Shown: positions 28,294 to 35,650 of the stretch, piece after piece
Numbering within the stretch: position 1 is the first letter of the stretch
Layout of the letters: the number at the start of each line of letters is the position of its first letter
Assembly (NCBI RefSeq): GCF_013449725.1
Contig: NZ_JACCFF010000002.1
Coordinates: forward strand, 186,001-250,000
Direction: 5' to 3'
Origin: Mycobacteroides sp. LB1
GTDB taxonomy: Bacteria; Actinomycetota; Actinomycetes; Mycobacteriales; Mycobacteriaceae
Length of the DNA stretch: 64,000 nucleotides
Translations under genes and position numbers: made by a program
Notes under the pieces: generated by a model
What the model saw: the letters and a program-made list of their open reading frames with translations, nothing else
Told to the model about the DNA's origin: nothing
Database searches by the model: none

Positions 28294-29336
28294 TGTCTGC
28301 GATGAGAATTCTCTGGTTGTCACCCTGGATGCGTCCGCTTGCTCGCGTGCACACCGAAGCATTGATGGGCCGAGGCGCTTCGGTGTTGTTAGTGACCACC
28401 GACCAGCACCCCGAGTCTGGTCCGGCACGGGACCATGAGATGGTCCTGGAGCCCTCGCTCAAACATCCTGCCGGTTGGGCGTCATGGGCACGTGCTGTAC
28501 CGAAAGTCCGTGCGTTCCGGCCCGATGTGGTGATCACCGAGCTGGTCCGCGATCCGCGTTGGCAGGCATTCGGGGCGGGCCGTCCGCGCGTGCTGCTCGT
28601 CCACGATGATCGACCGCACGACGCCTCCGAAGAACGGCCGCGGTGGAAAGACATCGCGTTCCGTCGATGGGAGTCGGGCGCAGTTCAACGCGTGGCGTTC
28701 AGCGATTACGTCGCGCGACAGATCGCCCCGCACGCGTTATCGCCGGTCGGAGTGGTTCCGCTGACGAGTGACCTCGACCCGCAGCGGGTGCCGCCCTTCG
28801 TGCCCGCAAGCGGTCGTCGTGACTTCGTCCTGGTCGGGCGACTCAACGGCTACAAGAACGTTGACGTCATCCTGCGTGCGTGGGAGGCGCACGTCGCGGG
28901 TCCGGCCTGGCACGGAGACCATCTGGTGCTCATCGGTAACGGCGAATTCAGGGGTGCACTGCCGGAGTCGGTGCGGTGGATTCGTGGGCCATACAGCTAT
29001 GACGACGTGCTGCAACCACTTTCCACCGCCAAGGCCTCAGTCGTGCATTACCGGCAGGCCTCGCAGAGCGGCGTACAGACATTGTCGATGCAGCTCGGGG
29101 TGAACGTCATCGTCTCAACCGAGGGGGCATTGCCGGAGTTTCAGCCGCACGGGGAGATCGCCTTGGGCCGCGACGATGTGGCTGGGCTGACCGCGGCTTT
29201 CGATCGGCATGCCGACCCCGTCGCCGCGGCGAGCTTCGGTGCGGTGGCACGCGAGCATTATCTGCAGAACTTCACCGCCGATCACGCAGCCGGCCGGCTG
29301 CTAACGATCTGCGAGCGACTTCCACGTCCGCACTAG
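28293..29336 (+). CDS. Glycosyltransferase, GT4-like
   Basis: 347 residues beginning MRILWLSPWMRPLARVHTEAL after a short leader. GT-B-like: an N-terminal Rossmann part, then the LVGRLNGYKNVDVILRAWEAH block near residue 185 and the late EGALPEFQPHGEIALG region. The E-x7-E site is less clear than in its neighbours (SQSGVQTLSMQLGVNVIVSTEGA), so it is a divergent member. The ATG overlaps the stop of the fusion transferase (TGATG). Its 3' end overlaps the convergent GT4 gene by 36 bp. Confidence 0.8.
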   Translation: MSAMRILWLSPWMRPLARVHTEALMGRGASVLLVTTDQHPESGPARDHEMVLEPSLKHPAGWASWARAVPKVRAFRPDVVITELVRDPRWQAFGAGRPRVLLVHDDRPHDASEERPRWKDIAFRRWESGAVQRVAFSDYVARQIAPHALSPVGVVPLTSDLDPQRVPPFVPASGRRDFVLVGRLNGYKNVDVILRAWEAHVAGPAWHGDHLVLIGNGEFRGALPESVRWIRGPYSYDDVLQPLSTAKASVVHYRQASQSGVQTLSMQLGVNVIVSTEGALPEFQPHGEIALGRDDVAGLTAAFDRHADPVAAASFGAVAREHYLQNFTADHAAGRLLTICERLPRPH

Positions 29337-30395
29337 CTGTGCCTCCCACTCGGCGATGTCAAGGCCGCGCACCGTCTCCCGTCCGGCGGTCCCCAGTCGG
29401 CGGCGTTCGTCGTGATCGGTGGTCAGCCGGGTAAGGGCCGCTACCAGCGCGTCGATATCGCCGGGTGCGATCAACACACCGTTCTCGCCGTCACGCACCA
29501 CCTCGGCGATGGAACCGACGGGTGCGGTGATCACCGCGACCGCCGAGGCCATGGCCTCCAGTAGTGCCATCGGAAGGCCCTCGGCGTAGCTTGGGAGCAC
29601 GAAAATATCTGCACCGCTGAGCAATTGGGAACTTGCGGCCGCATCCAGCCAACCGTGCACGGTGATCACATCGGCGACGTCGGCCGAAACGACGGCGGCG
29701 CGTGCCTGTTCCACCTCGCCATCACCGGCAAGGTGGATATGCAGCATCGTGCGGATCTCCGGTGTGAGTGCGGATGCCGCCCGGATGATGTCGTATGTGC
29801 CCTTGCGGCGTCCGAGCCGGCCCAGGCTGATCACCGTAAGGGTGTCGCCATGAGAGGAAGCCGTCCGCTCGGGGATGCGGACCGGATTCTGCAGCACCGC
29901 CACCCGATTCGGGTCGAGTCGCAGACAGACGATGTACTCGTCGGCGAGGTTGCGCCCCAAGATGATCCACCGGTTGGCACGCAATCCCCACCGCACACCG
30001 CGCTGCACTGTGGGCCGCTGTTCCCGGTACCACCCGGCGAAATCGAAGCTGTGGGCATGGATAAGTGCGGGCACCCCGCGGATGCGCGCAGACCATAAGG
30101 GCAGCGCCTTGCGGGCCACGCTCCCACCGTGACCAAGATGGACGTGCAGGACGTCGACCCGTCCCGCGAGGACCAACCACGACGACACCAGCATTCCGCG
30201 GACGCCGACCCACAACCAGCGCCACCGGGAGGCGTCCACATAGGTGGGCACCACATGCACTGTCACGGACGAGTCAGTCAACGCCGCCATATGCGACATG
30301 ACGGTTGCCATGCCGCCGCGGCTTTCGGGACCTGCCGGGGCCGGTCCTATCGCCAACACGCGCACAGGCGTCGGCGTGGGGACGGAGTGGGGCAC
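29301..30395 (-). CDS. GT4-type glycosyltransferase
   Basis: 364 residues from a GTG at 30395; upstream openings in the same frame overlap the divergent GH6 gene and look like chance coding. Clear group-1 glycosyltransferase: GGMATVMSHMAAL near residue 25, LHVHLGHGGSVARK (acceptor side), VISLGRLGRRKGTYDIIRA near 200, and E-x7-E in SYAEGLPMALLEAMASAVAV near 275. The N-terminal pattern R-G-G-M-x-T-V-M is common in exopolysaccharide transferases. Convergent with the preceding transferase (36-bp overlap of coding ends). Confidence 0.9.
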   Translation of the reverse strand: MPHSVPTPTPVRVLAIGPAPAGPESRGGMATVMSHMAALTDSSVTVHVVPTYVDASRWRWLWVGVRGMLVSSWLVLAGRVDVLHVHLGHGGSVARKALPLWSARIRGVPALIHAHSFDFAGWYREQRPTVQRGVRWGLRANRWIILGRNLADEYIVCLRLDPNRVAVLQNPVRIPERTASSHGDTLTVISLGRLGRRKGTYDIIRAASALTPEIRTMLHIHLAGDGEVEQARAAVVSADVADVITVHGWLDAAASSQLLSGADIFVLPSYAEGLPMALLEAMASAVAVITAPVGSIAEVVRDGENGVLIAPGDIDALVAALTRLTTDHDERRRLGTAGRETVRGLDIAEWEAQLVRTWKSLADR

Positions 30396-30437
30396 GCGCC
30401 AAGTGTAGAGCTCAGTGGCTAGGTATCGTTGCGCGCT

Positions 30438-31472
30438 GTGACCGGTGCGCAAGCCGTGAGACAGCGTCATCCGGCGGTGGTAGGTGCGATAGCGCTCGCC
30501 GGGCTGGCGTTGATAGCTGCGATGGTGCTGGCACGCGACTCCAGCAAGTTCGTCCACCTCCATGCCGCAGAGACCGCATCGCACCGGCTCGACACCGGGC
30601 CGCTGGTAGCCGGTGCCCTTGTCGTCGAGTGGTGGGTGCGAGATCACCCCGATGACCCACGCGCGGCGGCCATCCGGGACCAGATCGCGCGGTACCCGAT
30701 TGCGATGTGGGCCACCGGTAGCGATGAGGACGACAGCCGCAATATCTCCGATATCGTCCAGCGGGCGCGGCGCGCCGACGGCACCGCGCAGTTGGTGCTG
30801 TACAACGTTCCGGACCGGGACGACGGTTTCTCCGGGCCCAACCACGTGGTCACCCCCGCCGTGTACCGAGCGTGGATCGACCGGGTGTCAGCACTGGTGG
30901 GGGACACCCGGATGGTGGTGATCGTCGAACCCGACGCCTTGTGGTTCGCCGACCGGCAATCCTTGGAGGGCACTGATTTCGACGGTCGCATCGGATCTAT
31001 TCGCTACGCGGTGGACACCTTCTCGGCGCGGAACGTCAATGCCCGCGTTTACCTCGAGGCCGGAACCTCGTCCGGCTCGGTGACTCCCGAGCGGATGGCG
31101 GCGCTCCTTGCCATGGCGGGTGTGTCCGATCGAGTGGGATACGCCGTCAACGTGTCGTCGTTCGCCCCGACTTACGAGATCACCGCGTACGCCCAACGCA
31201 TCAGGGCGTCATTGCAACAGTGGTTCGGCGTATCCGATCCTCGCTACATCGTCGATACGTCGCAGAACGGCAGCCCGACATGGAACTTCGACTGGTGCAA
31301 CCCCTCGGGGCGCATGCTCGGTATGCCGCCTACCGTACTGGGCCAGTCCGACGGGCTGGATATGAATCTGTGGATTCTTGCGCCGGGCGCCTCCAACGGC
31401 CCCTGTGGCGTCGCCCCCGATGCGCCCGGTGGAGAGTTCAGCCCAGCTCTCGCGACCGCGCTCCTGCGTTAG
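30438..31472 (+). CDS. Membrane-anchored glycoside hydrolase family 6-like protein
   Basis: 344 residues from a GTG at 30438. An uncleaved-looking helix at residues 13-31 anchors an extracytoplasmic GH6 (cellulase-type) domain. GH6 landmarks: VLYNVPDRDDG (120-130), VIVEPDALW with the presumed catalytic acid D166, VYLEAGTSS (204-212), YAVNVSSF, DTSQNGSP, and WCNPSGRMLG. Where GH6 cellulases usually read G-E-x-D-G near the C-terminus, this protein reads GASNGPCG with Asn320, so the usual base/stabilising Asp is absent. Its place in a polysaccharide locus suggests processing or binding of the nascent glycan rather than cellulose feeding. Confidence 0.85.
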   Translation: MTGAQAVRQRHPAVVGAIALAGLALIAAMVLARDSSKFVHLHAAETASHRLDTGPLVAGALVVEWWVRDHPDDPRAAAIRDQIARYPIAMWATGSDEDDSRNISDIVQRARRADGTAQLVLYNVPDRDDGFSGPNHVVTPAVYRAWIDRVSALVGDTRMVVIVEPDALWFADRQSLEGTDFDGRIGSIRYAVDTFSARNVNARVYLEAGTSSGSVTPERMAALLAMAGVSDRVGYAVNVSSFAPTYEITAYAQRIRASLQQWFGVSDPRYIVDTSQNGSPTWNFDWCNPSGRMLGMPPTVLGQSDGLDMNLWILAPGASNGPCGVAPDAPGGEFSPALATALLR

Positions 31473-32554
31473 CAGAGCCCCGTCATCCAACGACCTTCCA
31501 ACTCCGGAAAGCGTTGACGAACCTCCGGGTACAGATCGGGCAGGGTGAGCAGAACCTGGTCCGGGTCGGCGGTCACGAGATCGGCAGGCGCGATGATAGG
31601 GATATCTGTGCCGGGCATGCGTCGGCCCTGTTTGGCGGGAGAGGCATCGGCGACGGCCACCACCGATTCCGTCGTCAGCCCCGCGCGGGCGAACAGTGCC
31701 ACTGCGCGCGAGGGTGCGCCGTAGGCGTACACGGTTTGTCCGGATGAACGCCTGTCGCTCAGCCATTGGGTGAGGCGCTGCACCTGCTCGTCCACCGCAT
31801 GCTGCAGCCGCACGAATCCTTCGGCATCCACGGCGCCGCTTGCCTTCTCACGTTCGATCAGCTGCTCCACCGGCGGCGGCTCGGGGTGATCACCATGGCG
31901 TGCGGCGAGAAGCAGGGTGCCACCGTAGAGGTCGAACTCCCATACCGCGACCACGGACATACCCACATCGGCGAGCATTCGACGCAAAGCCGTCAGGGAA
32001 TAGTAGGCAAAATGCCCATGCCGCAGCGAGTTCCACTGGCCCAGCGCCAGGATCGTTGCGATCGAGTGGAATTGAAGAAGTAGTACCCCGTCGGCAGCGG
32101 TGCGGCGGGCGCGTGTCCTGATCGCTTCGGCCTGATCAGGGTCGTGCATCATGCCGAAGCTGTCCAGTACCAGGTCCGCGGGAGCGTCCAGGGTCTGCTC
32201 AGTACTCTGAAAACCCTTGGAAACAACGAGGTTCAGCCAGCTGCCACCGTGCGGACTGGTGAACTCGTACACGGTGCGTCCGATGAGGAGCCCGGCACCT
32301 TCCACTCGGGCAACCGCATCGGCGGCCTGGTCGCGCAGGGCCTGCGGCTCCACCGCGCGCGGCTCGTCGGTCTCGGTGTCGTCGACCTCGAGCTGCGCAA
32401 GCGCACAGTCCGCACATACCGTCATCGCCAGGGGGTGCACCGCATCCGCGGTGGGCGGGCCGCCAGCGGTGGGGAAGTGATCGGCCGCGGGTACGGCGCC
32501 CAGATCCAGCACCCGAGACAACCTGTGGCCACGGCAATACCGGCATGTGATCAC
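31469..32554 (-). CDS. C-methyltransferase-like protein, divergent SAM motif
   Basis: 361 residues from a GTG at 32554. Same architecture as the gene at 35647-36909: N-terminal zinc-ribbon part (CRYC...CADC, residues 3-50), central methyltransferase domain, and C-terminal domain with YAYGAPSRAVALF near residue 265 and ADASPAKQGRRMPGT. This is the NDP-hexose 3-C-methyltransferase type (TylC3-like). The SAM-binding motif I, which in the paralogue reads VEVASNDGYLL, reads VYEFTSPHGGSWLN here, so activity is doubtful. The start is 42 bp from that of the divergent epimerase gene; the 3' end overlaps the GH6 gene by 4 bp. Confidence 0.78.
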   Translation of the reverse strand: MITCRYCRGHRLSRVLDLGAVPAADHFPTAGGPPTADAVHPLAMTVCADCALAQLEVDDTETDEPRAVEPQALRDQAADAVARVEGAGLLIGRTVYEFTSPHGGSWLNLVVSKGFQSTEQTLDAPADLVLDSFGMMHDPDQAEAIRTRARRTAADGVLLLQFHSIATILALGQWNSLRHGHFAYYSLTALRRMLADVGMSVVAVWEFDLYGGTLLLAARHGDHPEPPPVEQLIEREKASGAVDAEGFVRLQHAVDEQVQRLTQWLSDRRSSGQTVYAYGAPSRAVALFARAGLTTESVVAVADASPAKQGRRMPGTDIPIIAPADLVTADPDQVLLTLPDLYPEVRQRFPELEGRWMTGLC

Positions 32555-32596
32555 CGTTGGCGCCCCAATCGTTCCGCGGTACGGCAGGATGGCGTC

Positions 32597-33154
32597 GTGC
32601 GCATCCACACCACCGAAATCGACGGCGTGCTGTTGATGGAACCCACACCACACCATGACGACCGTGGGTTCTTCACCCGGACATTCGATTCCGCGCTATT
32701 CGACGAGTACCACCGCACAGCGGACGGTGCGGTGCGCGCCGCCGACTTCCTGCAGGACTCCCAATCGCGGTCGCGCCAGGGCGTATTGCGCGGTCTGCAC
32801 GGCCGTTCGGGGCGCGGCGAAAGCAAGCTCATCAGGTGTGCGCGCGGCTCCGTCTTCGATGTGCTGGTCGACGCGCGCCCCGGATCACCGACCTTTGGGC
32901 GTTGGCAGAGCTTCACTCTCGACGATTCCACCTTTGGGCACCTATTCGTACCGGCCGGCATACTGCATGGCCATCAAGCGCTGACAGAGTGGGCCGACCT
33001 CTGCTACCGCATCGACCGGCCCCACGACCCCGCCGAGGATGTCTCGGTCGCCCATGACGATCCCGATCTCGGTATCGACTGGCCGCTTGCGGTCGCCGCC
33101 ATCAGTGCCAAGGACGCCGCCGCGGGCAGTTGGGCGGCGTTGACCGGACGGTGA
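32597..33154 (+). CDS. dTDP-4-dehydrorhamnose 3,5-epimerase-like protein (RmlC family)
   Basis: 185 residues from the GTG at 32597, the length of RmlC. Cupin fold expected. Family features: DDRGFFTRTFDSALF near residues 22-36, SRSRQGVLRGLHGRSG near 56-71 with the catalytic His, GSVFDVLVDARPGSPTFG near 83-100, and the VPAGILHGHQAL block with a second His and YR later. It may act on a CDP- or dTDP-4-keto-6-deoxy sugar produced by the neighbouring genes; the tuned substrate is not visible. Ends 5 bp before the convergent SDR gene. Confidence 0.88.
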   Translation: MRIHTTEIDGVLLMEPTPHHDDRGFFTRTFDSALFDEYHRTADGAVRAADFLQDSQSRSRQGVLRGLHGRSGRGESKLIRCARGSVFDVLVDARPGSPTFGRWQSFTLDDSTFGHLFVPAGILHGHQALTEWADLCYRIDRPHDPAEDVSVAHDDPDLGIDWPLAVAAISAKDAAAGSWAALTGR

Positions 33155-33159
33155 CGGGC

Positions 33160-34185
33160 TCACCGCGCGACCGGTCGCAGACTGTCGTCTACGGCCCCGG
33201 ATTCGCGCAGTTTCTTCAGGTGGGCGAGCCGGGTGAAGGATTGGCGGAACATCGATTCGGTGAGACTTCCGGCGACGCACTGCTCGTAGAGCTCCTTGGC
33301 GCCCGCCGCGATCGACCATTCGGCGCGGTATCCCGGTAGTGCTTCACGGATCGCGGAAAAGTCGACCCGGTAGGAGCGTGGATCGGCACCCGTTTCCCCG
33401 GTGATGGTCAGGGTGGAGTCGGGAACCGCGGCTACGGCGGACTCTGCGATCTGTGCCACCGTCTGGTTGTTCTCCTCGGTGCCGACGTTGAACGCCGCGC
33501 AATGAATCACCTCCTGTGGTGCCGTGAGACATTCGAGGAAGGCGCCCGCGATATCCCGGGCGTGCACCAATGGGCGCCACGGCGTTCCGTCGGAGAGAAC
33601 CCGGACCTCTCCGGTGAGAACCGCGTGGCCGACAAGGTTGTTCAGCACGATATCGGCGCGGAGCCGGGGCGAGTATCCGAATGCAGTGGCGTTACGCAGG
33701 AACACCGGCGAGAACCCGGAGTCGGCGATGGCCGCGACATCGTCCTCGACGCGAACCTTGCTTTCCGCGTACGGGGTCAAGGGTTTGAGTGGAGCGCTCT
33801 CGCTGACCAGGTCTTCGCCCGCGGACCCGTACACAGAGCATGTCGAGGCGTACAGGTACCGGCTTACTCCTGCATCCTTGGCCAGCTGAGCCAACCGTAC
33901 GGAGGCGTAGTGATTGATGTCGTAGGTGAGATCGGGCGCCAGCGCGCCGAGCGGGTCATTCGACAAGGCCGCCAAGTGGATCACCGCATCGAATCCGGCC
34001 AGCTGATCGATCGTCACGTCACGAAGGTCGACGGCAATCGACGGGGGATCCACAAGCGGCGGACCCAGGACGCAGTCGGCGAATAGACCCGAGTCCAGAC
34101 CCACGATCTCGTGGCCGGCCTCCGCTGCCATCTGGGACATCACAGTGCCGAGATACCCCTGATGGCCGGTGATCAGAACCTTCAC
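33160..34185 (-). CDS. NAD-dependent sugar epimerase/dehydratase (extended SDR)
   Basis: 341 residues from the GTG at 34185, chosen because an AGGAG precedes it and it forms a GTGA overlap with the PIG-L gene. N-terminal nucleotide site VLITGHQGYLG (GxxGxxG), Asp in GLDSGLF, STCSVYG and the catalytic pair in PYAESK (Y-x3-K) near residue 155. The C-terminal substrate region includes GTPWRPLVHARDIA. The GHQGYLG subgroup is common in loci that make branched or deoxy sugars on CDP or other nucleotides. It may act as the 4,6-dehydratase or as an epimerase after RfbF. Confidence 0.88.
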   Translation of the reverse strand: MKVLITGHQGYLGTVMSQMAAEAGHEIVGLDSGLFADCVLGPPLVDPPSIAVDLRDVTIDQLAGFDAVIHLAALSNDPLGALAPDLTYDINHYASVRLAQLAKDAGVSRYLYASTCSVYGSAGEDLVSESAPLKPLTPYAESKVRVEDDVAAIADSGFSPVFLRNATAFGYSPRLRADIVLNNLVGHAVLTGEVRVLSDGTPWRPLVHARDIAGAFLECLTAPQEVIHCAAFNVGTEENNQTVAQIAESAVAAVPDSTLTITGETGADPRSYRVDFSAIREALPGYRAEWSIAAGAKELYEQCVAGSLTESMFRQSFTRLAHLKKLRESGAVDDSLRPVAR

Positions 34186-34865
34186 TGCGTTGCTCCTAGA
34201 TGCGATGTCGCCGACGGTGCGGCTCCGAGAGCGATGGTGGCCTTTTCCAGCACGAATGCCTCCGCGTACCGGTGACGGCATTGCACACCGCGCACCCGCG
34301 CCAAGGCGAGAAAGGTCTCCTTGTCGAACCAATCGTGCGCCTGCTGCGACGGATAATGCGTGTAGATGAGATCGGCCTTGCTGCAGGCGATGTCATCGCC
34401 TAATGGCTGAAAGACAGTGGGGGTCGGGGTGTCGGTCTCCCATTTGACAATCTCGTAGCCGAGGATCAGGTGATCGCGAAACTCGGTGGGCGCCAACGTC
34501 GCCAGCATTCGGTGGTCTTGATGAGCGTCGTGGCGCTGAGGGCCGAACACCACGGTGGCCGCCGAATCACGACGAAAGGCCACCAGCGCTTCCTTGATCT
34601 CGTTCCAGTGTGCGGGTGCCCGTCCGTCGGGGAAGTCGAGGACGTCGACAGCGAGGTCAGCTCCGGGGCACAGGGCTGCCAACGCCGCTCGCTCCTCGGC
34701 CTCACGTTCGGTACCGCCGCCGCTGAGCACGAGTGCTCGCACTCGCAGACCGGGTCGGCCGCGGGCTATGGTCAGCAGTGTGCCACCCATGCCGATGGCG
34801 ATATCGTCGCAATGTGCTGCCAGCAGCGCGATTTCGTCGACGGATCCGGTGCCTAGCTCAATCAC
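34182..34865 (-). CDS. PIG-L family deacetylase
   Basis: 227 residues from the GTG at 34865, which overlaps the cytidylyltransferase stop. LmbE/PIG-L metal-dependent deacetylase: the family AHPDD motif reads AHCDD here (His18, Asp20, Asp21), and the second metal site is HDAHQDH at 112-118. The metal-binding residues are therefore kept and only Pro is changed to Cys. Family members remove N-acetyl groups from GlcNAc-type substrates (MshB, PIG-L). Set between RfbF and an SDR, it likely acts on a sugar nucleotide or lipid-linked sugar of this locus. Confidence 0.85.
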   Translation of the reverse strand: MIELGTGSVDEIALLAAHCDDIAIGMGGTLLTIARGRPGLRVRALVLSGGGTEREAEERAALAALCPGADLAVDVLDFPDGRAPAHWNEIKEALVAFRRDSAATVVFGPQRHDAHQDHRMLATLAPTEFRDHLILGYEIVKWETDTPTPTVFQPLGDDIACSKADLIYTHYPSQQAHDWFDKETFLALARVRGVQCRHRYAEAFVLEKATIALGAAPSATSHLGATQ

Positions 34866-35650
34866 GTGGTGACCGACTCCTGCTCCCAGACCATCCACGG
34901 GCGCACGCCCTTGCGGTAACCCTCATCGAGCTCGGCGCGTTCCTTAAAGGTGTCGGCGGGCTTCCAGAATCCGCTGAACTTGTAGCCGAACATCCTGCCC
35001 TCCTTGGCCAATGAGCCGCAGGCATCCTCGACGAGGTCCCCTCCGGCGGGCAGATAGTCGAATACGTCTTGGGAGAGCACGAAATAGCCGCCGTTCTCCC
35101 ACATATCGAGTTTAGAGACTGCGGTGATCTCGGTAACGGACCCGCCGTCGTCCACGTCCACCGTGTGGAACGACGATTGCGGAGGAACCAGCAGCATGGA
35201 CGCGGCGGCGCCGGAATCGTGGAATTTGGTCACCAGATCGTCCAGGGGAGCGTTGGTGAGAACATCGGCGTAGTTGGCCAGGAAGTGGGGGTCGTCGCCG
35301 AGATGGTGGCGGACGCGACGCAACCGCTCGCCGATGGGCGATTCGGTCCCGGTGTCCGCAAAAGTGATGGTCCAATCGGCAATATCGGATTTCAACAACC
35401 GCACCTTGCCGTCGGCCAGGATGAAATCATTGGACTGCGCCTCGTTGTAGCTGAGAAAGAAGTCCTTGATCGCTTCGGCGCCGTAGCCCAGACACAGGAT
35501 GAACTCCTTATGACCGTGGTACGCATAGTATTTCATCACGTGCCAGATGAGCGGACGTGGTCCGACCATCTGTAGGGGTTTGGGGATCACATCGCCGGCG
35601 TCATTGCGCATGCGCATGCCGAAGCCCCCGCAGAACAGCACGACCTTCAT
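34862..35650 (-). CDS. rfbF: Glucose-1-phosphate cytidylyltransferase
   Basis: 262 residues. Makes CDP-glucose from CTP and glucose-1-phosphate. Nucleotidyltransferase signature FCGGFGMRMRNDAGDVIPKPLQMVG with the usual GGxGxR and PKP elements, GHKEFILCLGYGAEAIKDFF near residues 45-64, and the C-terminal KFSGFWKPADTFKERAEL that is specific to RfbF/DdhA cytidylyltransferases. CDP-glucose is the entry to 3,6-dideoxy and branched sugars. The start overlaps the end of the C-methyltransferase gene by 4 bp. No separate classical CDP-glucose 4,6-dehydratase (RfbG) is seen; the SDR at 33160 may fill that role. Confidence 0.93.
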   Translation of the reverse strand: MKVVLFCGGFGMRMRNDAGDVIPKPLQMVGPRPLIWHVMKYYAYHGHKEFILCLGYGAEAIKDFFLSYNEAQSNDFILADGKVRLLKSDIADWTITFADTGTESPIGERLRRVRHHLGDDPHFLANYADVLTNAPLDDLVTKFHDSGAAASMLLVPPQSSFHTVDVDDGGSVTEITAVSKLDMWENGGYFVLSQDVFDYLPAGGDLVEDACGSLAKEGRMFGYKFSGFWKPADTFKERAELDEGYRKGVRPWMVWEQESVTT

